Numbered from the stretch's first letter, positions 40,796 to 53,959 are shown. The stretch is DNA of 64,000 nt from Loxodes magnus (GCA_946699065.1 CAMPDV010000237.1:62001-126000); one strand, 5' to 3'. A program made the numbers and translations. The notes: a model not told the origin generated them from the letters alone.

Positions 40796-43427
40796 TTTAA
40801 ATGTATAAACTTCCTTTTCTTAAATATCTTATGCTTATTACAAAGATGATTTAATAAAGAAATTTTTTGAGTAAATATTATATTTTAAATTGTTTTTTAT
40901 TAATTTTCTTTACTTTTTTTCGCTAAAATTATTCACTAATTTATCTTAAGTATTTTAGTACACTCAACTTTTTTCATGTTTTATCGAAATCTCGATTTAA
41001 ATTATCTTAATAGATATTTTTATATTTTTTCCTAATTTATACTTTAATATCTCAATAAAAGCAATTTATCAATACTTTTTATTTTATTTTATTGTATCAA
41101 ATCTATATGAGTATTTCATTAAAATAATGTATTAAATTAATTTTTATACAATTATAAAATGTTTATCTTAAAAATTTTACTATTTATTTAAGAATATGAA
41201 GATATTTTAAATTTAGTATTTTTTAATGCTAATTTAAATATTATAAATTTTAGCAGCAGATAGGTAAAATTTATAGTAATATGATTCCTAATTAAACGCT
41301 AAATGAAAATTTTAATTAAAATTTAACATAAAAATGAAATTAATTATTATATTATAAAAATTATAAGTAAGTTGATTTTATACCGATATAAAATTTCAGT
41401 CTTAAGATTGTAAAAATATTAAATTTCAGCCAATACCTATGCATGAAAAATTATTTTCAAACATATTTTTTAGTTTATTTTTTTAAAATTCTTTTTAACA
41501 AATTGAATTTTTTTTATCATATAAAGGCACAACTATAAAATTTTAACTTGATTAAATTACAAAAAATAATAATCCTTTTCTAAATAAAATTATTTTAAAG
41601 AAATAATGAAAATAAAAATCTTTAAAGTAGAAATTTGAAAATAAAAAATCAATTTATGAAATATTTTTTAAGTTTTCTAAATAAGCTCTTTTAATTTATA
41701 TTTTTAAATTTTAAATCAAAAATTTTAAACATTAAAATAAGATAAAAGCCTTAGATTTTATTATTTTTTTATATAGTAAGTTAAATTAAAAATTATAATT
41801 GATCTATAAAATTCTTTTTTAATTATAATATAATCTTAGTTTTAATTTATTAAATAGAAGTATATAAATAAAAATTAATTTACACAGTTAAAAATTACAT
41901 CTCGCCTTTTTATAAATAAATATCTTTATCTTGATTAAAATATTTGAGAAAAAAATTCAAAAAAATTTTCTCTTATCACTTGTTGTTAAAATTATTTAAA
42001 ATTTTTTATTTTTTTAATATTATCACAAAAATAAATATTTATTTTATATTATTAAATTTAAATTTAGCTTTCTAATAATATGTAAAGCCCTGTAAACTAA
42101 ATATCAAAGTTCAAGTATTGTATATTAATTTTTTAATTTTTATATATTAGATTGTAGTTCACTAAATGAGAAAATATCTGAAGATAAATAAATGATGTTT
42201 GGTGAAATTTTATTTTTAATATAATAATTAAATATATGAACCTCTCACTTTATTTACAAACCTACATTTTTAGACTCTTTTTTTAAGAATAGTAGAAACA
42301 TAATTTAGCTATGGAAGTTTAACTTTCCTCTATTAATTATAATTACTTTAAGATGATTATTTAAAAAGGCATGATAATTTTTAGTATAATGAATTTTTTT
42401 ATTGATTGCCTTTTATCTTCATCTTAAAAAATTACTTAAAGATCTCAATTATTTGACTTATTTAATCTCTTTTTTATCTTTAATTAAATATTCTAATTAT
42501 TATTTTTCTCTTACAGCTAATTAATAGAGATTATGTAGTTAATTTCAATTTTTATTTCAATATAATATACTCCTTTGTCCTCAAACATAATAAAATCCAT
42601 TAAAATAAATTTTAAGCTTATTTTTATATTTCTTCAATTTTAGCGAAAATTTTTTTAACTTTAATACTTATTTTCCTTTTTGCAAAGGTTGATTTTATAG
42701 TCTCAGATTATTTTTTAAAGCATCTAAACTAGGAAATTTTTGAAATTAAAATAATAAATATTCTATGATCGAAATCTCCAGTTTTTCACTTAAATCGAGG
42801 ATCTTAAGAGCGAAAAATTATTTTCTAATTCTTTGAATTTAAATACAAAATTTGTAAACTTTTTTTCGATATATTGGACAAAATCATTCCTCGTACTAAA
42901 AATTTAATTTTCAGTCCAATAGCTTGATAAATAATCTATTTATTTAAAATAAGCTGCTTGAATGTTCTTTTTTAAATTCAATTAAACAATTTAAATCTCT
43001 ATTGCCTAGCAAGTTTCTCTCATTTGGTATATCATACTATATGATTAAAAGACTTAAGATAGATAAATATTACTATTATTTTATATTCAAATCATTAACT
43101 TCAAATAAGTAATTACGAAATGCTTAGATGAATTTAAACTTTATCTATTTTGTATGCGCATTTTTGTGAATAATAATCGAGATTTTGCTTTAAGGTACTA
43201 AACTAAATAAGATATCTAAGATTTTAGAGTTGTAAAAATTCAAAAGATACTAGTTTATTTGATCTTCACCTTTATTTTTCCTAAAAGATATAGAAGGCTA
43301 ATATCATTTATATAAAATCTGACTTTTAGCAACCTTAGAAAAAGCTAAGCGAAGAGTGTTTTAAAACTTAATCATTATATTATAAGATAAATTAAAAGCA
43401 TTTAAAATTAACAAAGCGATCTTAATA
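40796..43427. other. AT-rich region, no supported gene
   Basis: No tRNA, repeat or family match seen; it ends at the 3' flank of family copy 2. Confidence 0.4.
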
Positions 43428-46400
43428 TCATAGCTCTATCTTGTCAGCTTCTCTATTTGAAGCAGCGTTAAACTAATGCAATTTTATTTGTTTAAGTTGC
43501 TTTTGCACTTTTTATGTAAGACCTTCGAATATTTTAGAGAAATGCTGAATTCTTTTATTCTCCAAAAGAAATTTTAGTTAGTATGGAGGGATCAAATGTT
43601 ATGAGACTCCATCGTAGTTATTCTAAAAATGTTAAAAGACTTACACTGTAGTTAAATTTAGCTTTTCCTAAAAATATGTCCTTTTCTATACTTGTTTTAT
43701 CAACATCTTCTCTACCAACATTCATAAATGTAAAAAGAGAAATGTATTAAGCACAACTTCCTAGGACATATAAATTAAGCTAGTTTTCTTATCCAGATTT
43801 TATTAATCTGCATTTACTAGGTTGTAAACAGATTTTTCTTACTAGTGACTTGGTAAGCATGAAAAACGAAATAATCATACACTACTACTTTCTGTATAAC
43901 GAATTACCTTTTATATTAAAAAGTCTACTAAGCAATTCTACATTTTTCAAATTTTGTAGTAAATCACTAGAAAATTTATGATTCAAAATCATATAATATA
44001 TGCTATATGAAAAAAAGGCATTCCAAAGGCATGTAGCATAAACCATTTTCTAAGTTCAAAATTATTTCTTCCAATACTTAACAAAGCAATTATATCTAAT
44101 TTTATTGCTCTTATGTATGAATATCATCTAGCTCATTTTTTAAGAACTTGTTATAGAACTATAAAATCTATTTTTACTCATTTTAGCTTAAATCTGAGTA
44201 TTTCTTACATCAATGACTCTACCAATCTCCTTCAGGTAAAATATTGAATTTATATTTTTATTAGTTTAGAACTTCCATGAATAATTCATAGTTTTACTTA
44301 ATCATCCACTTTAAACATCTTTTTTAAGCAAATAAATAACCTTGCTTAATTTCTTCTTCAGTGCCATTTAAAAGATTTATTACTTTATTCAGGTTCTGGT
44401 TACTTTGAAGGATGTTTTGCTTATACAAGTTAAACTCTTTTTTTGTATATACTTTCTTTTTAGTTTAATACCAGCTTACTTTTTCTTTTACTTTTACCCA
44501 GTTTTCATTTTACTCCTTGAGTTCTTTCTTAATTTCATTTAGCTATTAAATTTCTTTTACGGACTCATAATTTTAATCCAGCGAATTTATTCGAAAGAAC
44601 GGAATTTACTCCTTACTTATTTTATTAAAAATTTCAAAGCTTGGAGTTACTAAATCATCTTGCTCTTTTTAATCAACGTATAGCAAATTTGTCTCAAATT
44701 TTTTAATATTTGGTTCAGATTAAATTATTTTAATATTTGTATTTACCTCATTTTCGCTTACATTTATTACTTCATCATTCTTAATTAGTTTGATTTAAGA
44801 TTTATTTTCCGTAAGGCTAGTATCTTAATTTTCTTATTCCATTTCGATTTAAATTTTAGGCAAAATTTCTTAGCTTGGCTCTTCGGAACTTTAATTTGAG
44901 CATCTTAATGGAGTTAATAGTACTGATTTCTGTATTCCGAGTTTTTTTGTTTATATTTGTATATTATTTTTGTTAAAAGATCTTCTCCTAAATAGTTCAG
45001 ACTAGATAGATGCTTTGCTTTCTTCTTATTCATTTGTAAGTTTATTTTCTTCTACTTTGTGAATGATTATTTAAGTATTATGACTCGAATCTTGTCGGAG
45101 CATAGATTCATTAAGTCTTAGTTTTTTACTAATGTTTAAATCATACGTTGGAGATTATTAATCTTAAAATATGCAATTTTAGCTTTCGTCCACTATAATA
45201 GGAGATTAAGAATCCGCTTTGCGGTCTTTTTAATTTAGAATCTTGGTTACAGATTTCTTTCTAGCTTTTGAATGTTCAAATATGTAACGAGAGAAATGTT
45301 TTGGTGTAAAATAAAGTTTGATTTTAAAATTTTCACCATTTTTTGATGGGCTTTCAATCCAAGTATCATTCTATAACTTTTTTTTAAGGTCTTTATTAGA
45401 AGCATGCATAAATTTATCTTTGTTTAAGCTTTTTTATGGAGAAAACTCATGGTGATTCTTAGAGTTTTAACTTTTAAACTAAATATTAGTTTTAGATTTC
45501 TTTTTACGTTTTATTTCTTAATTTTTCTACTGATGCATAGCATTAAAGGCTTTTCTAAAATTAGACTTAATTTATTATTTCCTTCTATTGACTATTTTTT
45601 CTTAATCAATTTTTTCTTCCTCCGATGAAGATGTTATGACTTGTTCCTAGTAATTTGTGATATCCTAGCTATTAATAGTTTAAAGATTGTTTCAGCTTTG
45701 AGTTTGCCCATTTGCACTTAAATTAATATTCTTATCTAATGCTTTTTGGACTTAAGTTTACTCTCTTTAATTATCAACTTCCTTTTTCCTTTTAAGCTAC
45801 TATTAAGTCTAGGATTTTAATCTCTAATTTTCTTTCTAGACAAGATTTTGCTGCTAACCAGCATTTGTTATTTTTAAACTAACTAAGCCTTCTTTTTCGA
45901 ACTATATTAGATTTTTCCCAACATTGTTTACTTTATCCTTTAAATCTTTGCCCTTTTTAACGACTTAAATGTTATAAATGTGCTAACCTTAATCATTTTA
46001 TTGCAAATTATTGTTGGAATAGTAATTTTATAGAACTTAATATGCTTTTTACTTGTGGCTGGATTTAGTTTCATCTTCGTTGGTTTAATGAGCTAATCCA
46101 TAATTTTTAAGTTAATCAAGTATAAAGGTTTCTTAACTTTTATTCATCTTAAGCTTCTTGTAATTTTCACTTATCAAAGTGGGTGAATTTCTTCTTTTTA
46201 GTTTAAAAAATGAACTGAAGTTTTCATTTTTATTTTTCTAGTTACCTCTGCTTCTCTGTACTGAATAAGAATCATTTTAAGCATTCTATCCCTTAATACT
46301 TCTACTAAAGGGTCCTTCAGTTCTAACAAAGATTTCCATTGTCTAGTTATTAAGCTCTTTCTATTCTTTTCGTTTGCCAATTAAATTTTTACCAAGCATA

Positions 46401-46540
46401 GATTTCATTGGCTTTTAAACAGTAGGTGTGCTGCTCAGTGCTTCATTTAAGTAAAGCTTATGAAAAATCCTGGTGGGTTTCTTATATTCAATTGGAGATA
46501 AAGAAAAAGTATTGAGCTATTAGTTTACTTAAGTATTCAT
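43428..46540 (-). CDS. Three-member family protein, copy 2 (~1,024 residues, two tiny introns)
   Basis: Aligns end to end with copy 3: MN...TFSLSPIEY, QKPMKSMLGK, then Q/N/K-rich sequence, DDLVTPSFEIF, WYQTKKKVYTKKE, FAQKRCLKWMIKQNYE, MPLECLFF, KFEKCRIA, RKICLQPSKC, GREDVDKTSIEKDIFLGKA, NYDGVSQHLIPPY. Introns are 43892-43907 (16 nt) and 43623-43644 (22 nt); with both removed, ATG 46540 to TGA 43428 is exactly 1,025 codons. Trp in WYQTKKK and RCLKW is TGG here but TGA in copy 3 (and at RCLK in copy 1). The function is unknown. The ATG overlaps the TGA of the upstream ORF by four bases (ATGA). Gln is mostly UAR. Confidence 0.75.
43623..43644 (-). other. 22-nt spliceosomal intron (copy 2, intron 2)
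   Basis: Starts GTAAGTC and ends TTTAG on the minus strand, between FNYS and NNYDGVSQ. Same position as in the other copies. Confidence 0.85.
43892..43907 (-). other. 16-nt spliceosomal intron (copy 2, intron 1)
   Basis: GTAATTCGTTATACAG on the minus strand. Same position and length as in copies 1 and 3; removal restores the RKICLQPSKC frame. Confidence 0.8.
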
Positions 46541-47800
46541 TTATTTTACGAGCATTTAAAATCCTAAATAAATAGTTAATAATAGATATGTAGCTTTATT
46601 TACTAGTATGGAGTCTTTTTATTTTGGATAATTAATATCTAACTACAAGAGAACTAGACTATTTCTATTACCTTCACTTATAGAAGTTCAGGTAGATTAT
46701 AAATATTCTTACTTTGACACTTTTTTAAGTTTAGGTGTGTTTATACTTTTTTAAAGAAAGGTATTTTAAAGCTAAGAGATAGTGATTTTGACTTATTTCT
46801 TTTATTAGTAGATTAAAGATATTTTTTCAAAAAATGGTTGCCTTTTTTTCCAGTGATAGCGTTAGTTATAAACTTGTTGATTATAAAAAAATATAAAGTT
46901 GCAAAAAAATTAAATTAAGTGGTGATTTAGTTTGCCAGAGAGATTATTGTGATCTTGCTTTGCTTGGAAAAGATTTATTACATGTTTACTTTTTTCTGGC
47001 TAAGTTAGGAATTGCCTTGCTAGGTATCTTATAAATAATTTAATTTTTCAATACTTTTTAATAATGCAATTGCTATTTAGTTATCCATTTACTGCTTGAT
47101 TATTTACTCAATAATAAGTTGGAATTTATGATATCCTATATACGTCTAAAATTAAAAGAGATTCTTATTGAACTTAAATCTTATTAAGTAGCCAACAGTA
47201 TAATAATATCTATTTCCTTGAGGGTATATCTTAGTTATAATAGCCTTAGTATTCTTGATCTTACATATAGTGATAAACCATTAACCTTGCATAGTATTTA
47301 TTTTGTTAACTTACTAATACTTTTTAAATATTAACTTAGCTTCTTTAATAGGTTCTTTTTGCTTTGCCTCTTAATAATTGCTAATAAAGTCTAAATAATC
47401 ATCTATCCTTTTATTAAGAATTATCTTTGCTCTTATTCTAGAAAATGTCATCCAATGTATCTATCAATGGATCTTTAACAGATTGAGGGTACCTTTTTAA
47501 GAGATAATTTCCAGTGAAGTTTATTCTAGTTAAGCTTAAATTTCTTAGTTTCTATACATTAGCAATATAAGCACTTCCTATATCTTATATATACAATAGC
47601 CAGACATTTTTAGCATTCCCCTTTATTGATTTTCTATAATTCCATCTTTTTATATCTTCCTCTAACTTCTTACATGCTCTCAGTAGAGAAATTAGCTTAG
47701 TTTCTTAAGAGTTATTAAATAATGATTTATGATGAAATCAGTAAGAACTCAATATAATGCTATTGTACAATTATATGAATAAAGCAAATCTAAGATTCAA
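46537..47800 (-). CDS. ORF upstream of family copy 2 (unknown protein, frame broken)
   Basis: Two clear coding segments in two frames. The 5' segment reads LISLLRACKKLEEDIKRWNY, then VWLLYIQDIGSAYIANVQKL and KRYPQSVKDPLIDTLDDIF. The 3' segment reads DYLDFISNYQEAKQKEPIKE, then MQGQWFITICKIKNTKAIIT and YPQGNRYYYTVGYL, followed by a hydrophobic segment (FFATLYFFIINKFI). The switch lies around 47,405-47,425, with no obvious GT-AG intron, so a frameshift is likely. It ends at TGA 46537-46539 inside the start codon region of copy 2. Either this is an upstream gene, or it and copy 2 are one gene split by an unrecognised intron. I do not recognise the family. The 5' limit is approximate. Confidence 0.5.
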
Positions 47801-49190
47801 AACTTGGATTTACTAATGAACTCCAACTTTCGTAAATAGCTTTGGAAGGCGATTTCGATATAAATATTAGGAATGCTAAGCAATGAGGGTATAAGATGTG
47901 ATATCTATGGTCTAAATCTTTATTTTTCATCAACGTAATGTAGAGTTATCTACCAGTTGGAAATAGAGGGTTAACTGACAAGATAATCAAACTTACAGTA
48001 AAGATAATAACTAAATATTTCACTGATTTTGCGCAAATTTCTTAATTAATTTCCACTAGATAAAGATATTGGAGGTATAAATGTGAATCCTTAAAGCATA
48101 ATAATTTTATGAGGAAGGCTTATAAAATACCCAAGTATATAAAAAATAGATTGAGGTATACAAATACGGATTGTGCTTTAAAATCTAATGCCGAAAGAAA
48201 TTTTTTGATGTAAATTTTTTGAAAAATTTTGGATGCTTAAAGGAATTATTATATTCACTTATTAGCGTTCAAATTTAGAATATATAATAAATATACTCAG
48301 GGATATAAAAGATTAACAAAAGCAAGATTATGTATTCAACTTTAATCTTTAATTAATTTATTGTTGGAAGGAATAGAAACTGGCTTCTTTGATATCTAAC
48401 AATATATATAATAATTGTTAAAGTATTAGGTAGTTATAGAGTTCTTTATTTAAGTACTTATATAATTATATGCATTATTAATTTTAGTAAGCATCTTTAT
48501 GCAAAGCTATTTTTTCGGTGAACTTATGTCTTTATTATTTTGCAATTATTCATATCATCTTCTTTTCTAAATCCCGATTACCTTTTTAACCTTATAGATT
48601 GAAACTTACTTAATGATTTGCTTTTATATGATTTATCTCGAAGCTTTTGATAATTATATTATAAGGCCATTGATTAATGTTTTAAATCTATATTGTAATT
48701 TATAAAGAAAAACGACAAAAATTCTAGTAGCTTCTAAATTTTTCTTCTTTTTAAGTCATAAGCATATTAAACTTGGAGGTAGGACTTACAATATTTCCTA
48801 ATCATATTGAGGTAAAGATTTTATATTTTTATATTCATTAAATTACGAAATCTTCATGCTTCTCTCTTTCTTTTTATCATATCATTGAACTAGAAATTTA
48901 TTACTTTCTTTATAGCTTTTTAGTGCTTTTTTGCGTTTAGCTTATCTAGTTAATCTAGATTTTCTTTGAAAGATATAATATTTATATACTTCTATTCTTA
49001 TACTTATCAAATTTTATCTGATTCAAATGCTAAAACTTTAATTATCTAATAATGTGTCAATATATCTATATATCTATTTTGTATTTAAGCTTTTATATTA
49101 CTTTAGCACTACTAACTAAAACTAGATTTATATCATTTAACTTTTAACTTAGTAAATTTAGACTTTATCCTCTTGAAAATAGGACTAATT
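47801..49190. other. Unresolved region, probably 5' part of the upstream ORF
   Basis: Minus-strand reading near 47,770 includes a segment LVNPSFES, faintly like the family's LVTPSFE motif, but the frame is not established. No other motif is seen up to the gag-like element. Confidence 0.3.
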
Positions 49191-50172
49191 GCGAAACCTT
49201 ATATATTTTATTTATAATAATAATAGGATAAATTAAGTTTAGCAATTTTCGAGGATTTTCACCTCTTCATGTTGGACACCAGATTGCTCCAGTGTTAAAA
49301 ATAAAGTTTTAGATGTCTCTACTCCTCTCTCCTCCCGTTACTCTTGTCATTTCTGGATCTAGCCTTATTTCTAATTAAATTTTCTCTTGTAAATGTATCC
49401 TTATTCATTTAAGTATAATCTTTCTCTTATTTGTCTCTACTACATTTGTTTTTTCTTCCTCTACTGTGCTTGTATGGTTCTTTATTTATTCCAGTACTAA
49501 CTCTTGAAATTTTTGAATTCCTTGCAGAGTCTTTATAAGTGTTTTGTCGAATTGCAGTAGTAACATTTCTTCACTACTTTTTGGAGTTTAACCTTGGTCT
49601 TCCTATTGGTCTCTTCAATCATCATTGGATCTCCCCTTTGTTCATCTAATTTCTATTCTAGTATTTCCAGTCTAATACTCATAACAGATTGCTTCTGAAG
49701 CTAAATTTAGGATTAGCTACTCTGGTCTTAGATATGTTTCAGAAAGCGCTTAGTTCTCTTTCTTAGGACATAAGTCTGGATTCTATTCCTTCCACTAAGT
49801 TGAGCTTTTCCATCATTTTCTCATTGTCCTTTCTCAGTTTCCTAACCTCTTCCTGGAGGTTTAGTACCACTTTGATGAGCTGTTCCATGCTCATCTGGCC
49901 AGAAGGATTGAACTTTGAGACCTCCTGGTGCAGAGTAGACTTCATCTGCTTTCCGGGCTTCTCTTCTGAGGTTGGAATTATCTCATTTGTTGTCTTCTGA
50001 GCTTGTTTCTGTTCCTCTTCAGATTGTTAGAATTAAGAAGAAGGTTAGGGTTAAGGGTAAGAAGACTATCCAAGATTGGATTCAGGTTTCCTCTCCAACT
50101 TTTGGAGGTGGTGTAGAAACCTTTTTTGAATCCTTCCATTTTTTTATTATATCTTTTACTTATTGATATCAA
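49191..50172 (-). mobile_element. Gag-like element with zinc knuckle, GC-richer than surroundings
   Basis: Minus-strand ORF: a Q/P/S-rich start, then EEKPGKQMKSTLHQEVSK, QLIKVVLNLQEEVRKLRKDN (coiled coil), a frame change near 49,750, more coiled coil (MSIRLEILEQKLDEQ), and a CCHC knuckle at 49524-49565 reading CYYCNSTKHLQRLC (C-X2-C-X4-H-X4-C). This is the Gag plan of LTR or related retrotransposons. In the 5' part Gln is nearly all CAG/CAA rather than UAR and GC is visibly higher than in neighbours, unlike the relative at 6.7 kb. One frameshift suggests it is no longer intact, or uses frameshifting. No pol domains found. Confidence 0.55.
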
Positions 50173-50194
50173 AATTAAAAGCGAAAATATTAAT

Positions 50195-50580
50195 ATAAAT
50201 AAAGATTATTATAGAGCATGTAGCGCCTTGTTGGCACGCAGCTTTTTCAATATTAAAACTAAGAAAAAATATTCTCATACTTCTTGTTATCATTCTAGCT
50301 GTCCAATGAGTCACGTCAACTTCTCCGAATAGGAAATCTGCTTATTAAAAATTATTCTCCTGTCTTGAATAAAATGCTTCAGTCTACTTAAATAAGATCC
50401 AAATAAGAATTAGTTTTTAAGTCATTAGTAGGCCCGTAAGTCAAACTTTCATACTGCTAGTGAGAACCCTAGACAAATTAGGCTTGTCTCTTCCGAGCTT
50501 ATATCCCCTCCCCGTTGTGGCATCTAGTGTGAGATTACTAGCAATGCAGTATACACTACACCAGATTACCTACTAGTTCT
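50195..50580 (+). repeat. Dispersed repeat module U1, copy 2
   Basis: Homologous to 8020-8440 in the same orientation, with the hairpin head at 50216 and the conserved CATCTAGTGTGAGATTAC segment near its end. Here it lies directly upstream of U2 instead of 3 kb away from it. Confidence 0.6.
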
Positions 50581-50647
50581 TGAATTATATGCTTAAATGA
50601 TAAAGAAAAGAAAAGTTTATTGATTATTTGAAGTGAAACGCTAAATT

Positions 50648-51165
50648 GATAAATAAATAAATAAATAAATTTGATTATAGAAAGTGTAGCACTCTCGTTG
50701 GTGCGCAGCTCTTTAAAAAATGTTTCATACTGACAAGAATGTTTGTTACTGATAAAATTATCAGATACTGATAAATCTTGTTTAATACTGGTATAATTAT
50801 TCAGTACTGATAAAAATGTTCAATAATGATATATATTTAGAATACTCGTAATCTTATCTACTTGTTGGAGGTCCAAGGACATGGCAGGATTGTGTCTCAT
50901 TGCATCACCAAAGCAGAGGACGACATGTGTCAATTATGGGTACTTAAATTCCCCACCTCTGATGAAGCTCGCAATATTATTTCTTTTTAGTTCCAGAATT
51001 AAATTAAATTTAAATTATGCCAGTGCCGAAGGTCTAAGAATCTTAAGTCTTGATGCCAAACAAAAGCAGAGGAAGACATAAAGTCGATTATGGGTACTTA
51101 ACTTCCCCAACCTCTGATGAAGATGACCTTGTTGTTCACCTTAGAACAACTATGGCGGTTTTAAA
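50648..51165 (+). repeat. Dispersed repeat module U2, copy 2
   Basis: Homologue of 12045-11530. It starts with a TAAA microsatellite and the shared hairpin head (50,684-50,718) and ends with the GTTGTTC/GAACAAC hairpin. It carries two related 65-nt segments, 50909-50970 and 51061-51124 (core TTATGGGTACTTAA...CCTCTGATGAAG). The module strand is inverted relative to copy 1 when U1 is used as reference. Confidence 0.6.
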
Positions 51166-51195
51166 AATTATATAATAAAAATCTACTAAGTTTAG

Positions 51196-51590
51196 ATGGG
51201 CTGCTTAAACATAAAAGAGCTCATAAGAGAAAAAGGGATTTAGCAGCTTATAAAGTTTATTTAATTATTTCGTTTACTTGGATTTAGGATTGATACAAAG
51301 GGAAGCTTTCATTTATGTATCTACAAAGTATTAACTGGTTTTGAACCAATAAAAACTGTTTCTTATATTGAATATATTGCTGAGTCTTATAATTTCAACT
51401 TGAATATCATTATAATTTGAAATTCTAAGTTAATAGGAAAAGAAAATAATTCATTTAAAAAAGACTTTTATCATCTGATATCTGATTTAGTATAAATACA
51501 CTTAGGATAATTTACTAATATGAGATATGGAATTGGAATTGTATAAGAAAATATGTTCTAAAAATTTAGAAATACGTAAGATAAACTTTT
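51196..51590 (+). CDS. Small unknown protein starting MGC
   Basis: From the ATG at 51196, about 30 nt after module U2, the frame reads MGCLNIKELIREKGIQQLIK and then LTGFEPIKTVSYIEYIAESY, protein-like for about 125 residues. The MGC start would fit N-myristoylation and palmitoylation, an inference from three residues. TGA at 51418 is either Trp or the stop; sequence after it still looks coding. No family recognised. It converges with the minus-strand ORF ending at 51615. Confidence 0.4.
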
Positions 51591-51614
51591 AAACTATACT
51601 TCATCAACCAGTCT

Positions 51615-52000
51615 TCATTTTGCTCTGATAATCAGTCCTCTTCTTGCTCTTTAAAGCTTATAAGTCCTGTAGATTCTTTTAACATTTTCCTCATTATTCG
51701 CATCTTTTATTGGATCATATAATTCCATTCCTTGATACAACTTTTTCTTTAAATCTTGCCTTTTTGCGTTCAGTATATTTGACTCAAATTGCTCCACGGT
51801 TTTTTTCTATTCTTTAAGTTTTGCTAGACTATTGGCTTTTTCTTACCAAATTCCCTTCCTTTTACAGCATCTTAAAATATTTTTCAGAGTATAAATATAA
51901 AACGGACTTACTCTTTCTCAAAATTCATAGGTTCTCAATTACTTAGTTTTAATAAATTATTGCTTACGTTTTTGAGGTAAATTTTTTAAATCTCTCTTCT
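51615..52000 (-). CDS. 3' part of an unknown charged protein
   Basis: The minus strand reads KEQKKTVEQFESNILNAKRQ, then LYQGMELYDPIKDANNEENV and YRTYKLQRARRGLIIRAK, ending at TGA 51615-51617. Charged, with a helical look and a basic C-terminus. Upstream of about 51,850 the frame is unclear and short GT-AG segments could be introns. Family not recognised. Confidence 0.4.
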
Positions 52001-53959
52001 ATTTAAGTTACGAATTTACCACTTTCAATTTGAATCTGCTTCTCATTTTCTTAATTAAATTCCATTGCTGTATATCTCCATATTAGTTTATAGTAAAATC
52101 CTAATTTTCTCATCCTTTTTTGTGATTTAAGTTTTCAAAGTCTGATTCTTCGAGAAAAGCTGCTATACTCCCTTAAGTTAGTTCATTTTAAGGTTATTTT
52201 TTCCCTTTAGAAGAGATTTAATCCTTTTTATATCATATCTTTATAGCAAGACTGACTGAAATGCTGAACTAGTTCTTTAATAGTGACATGCATATTAATT
52301 TACTCAAAATTACCATTTCAATATGCAAACTAATTTCTCCCTTTATAATTATCACTTATTAGCAAATTTAGACTTCCATTTTATCAGTCTTTCTTCTTTA
52401 GTTTTTCCTTTATTATTTTTCAAATTATTAATACAAGCAAGCTCAAAGTAGAATTACATAAAATCACTTATACCTAAATTTTCTGTCTTATCTAGTTTAC
52501 CAGCTCCTTGTATTTTCTAAGATATATTTAAACTTATAAAAATCTCTCTTCAATCTAGTTTCTCTCTTAGTTGGTTATTCTCATAATTTAAGTTAAAACT
52601 AAGATATTTGAGACAGCTTATTTATTTAATTATCCTAAATATCTAAAATTATCTAAGTACTTTTCTTATCTAATTTACTTAAATTCATATGAGTATTTTC
52701 CCTTTTTTAATCATATCTCTTAATATTATTAAATTAGTGATCTTCCATCTACTATTTTTTCTTTTTTAGCTATTGCTAAACTTATTGTAGATATACCTTG
52801 AGATTCTAGCTTAGCTTAGCTTATCTGATTTTAATTTAACTTATACATGTAAAGTTATTAGGGTTATATTAGAAGCAAGTTAATGTTTGAATTATCTCAA
52901 TTTCAATCTAGAACCAAAACCTTTCTTTTAACTTTCTAGCCTCTATATTAAAACAACTTTTCTTAGCTTTATATTAATACTCCATACATCTATATCTCAT
53001 TTACTAGAAGCTATCTTTACTTAAATTATACACTTTTTATGTTTTAATTATGATAAATTGTTTGCGTTTTTTAGGCTTTTTAGATCCTTAAATTTAGCAT
53101 TATGAATTACTTATTAATGCTATAAAGTTATTTAGCTAGCTTATTTTAATTATAATCAGATTAGAATTTAGAATTTTATGTCTTTACTTTAATTTAAATT
53201 TTGACTTGATTTTTATGTATATCAATTTGTCTTTTTTTCTATATATAAAATATTAAATTTCGATTGTATAAAGAAAAAAATGTTTGATATACAGCATTTA
53301 ATTAACTCCTAAGTTCTGTGCTTAGAAATAGTTTTAAAGGTTTTGGTTATACACATCTTCAATAATTTAGACTGATTAATGCTTATGGCTATGTTAATCT
53401 AATTTCTCATATTCAAACGTATTTTTCACCCTTAATTTTTATCTACACTCCTTTGCTTTCTTTTCCTTATTTATATCTTTCTTTGCTTAATCTTATCTAA
53501 ACTTGTTAATTCACTCTCAGTTATAATTTTCTATCAATCCCATTTAATTATATTAAATAGATATATCCAGAAGTTAGACTTAAAGTCTGGGCATTTCATT
53601 CGATAAACTTTCAGTTCAAAATAAAGGAAATCGACTTTCATAGTCTCTCCTATATTTGATGGCTTTGGTATATAGATAAACTTAGTTGTGATGCAATTTA
53701 CAAGGACTAATTAAGAAATTTTAGAATTAGCTAATAATCTAAGAGCTAAAGGTCTATTATAATGATAAGGAAATTTAATAGCTTGCTATAGAGTGCATGC
53801 TTCAAGATGTAGTTACTATAATTACACTTTTTTAAGCTTTTTTTGCTTAATTTTTTAGTTTTAATACTAAGTTCCTAACTGTACTCTATCAATGGATCTT
53901 TCTAAAAGTCTTCTGACCTAAATGTTTAATTTAAAGAGTATTCATCAATAAATTTTTAA
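52001..53959. other. Unresolved AT-rich region
   Basis: T-rich on the plus strand as in minus-strand genes; no motif fixes a frame. Confidence 0.3.

Noticed and set aside
49800..50332. Short plus-strand ORFs opposite the gag-like element
   Set aside because: They lie antisense to the coiled-coil frame, which aligns with a second copy at 6.7 kb, so they are shadows.
50881..51081. Plus-strand ORF starting MAGLCLIASPKQ inside U2
   Set aside because: The other U2 copy does not preserve the frame and the region is built of a duplicated non-coding segment.
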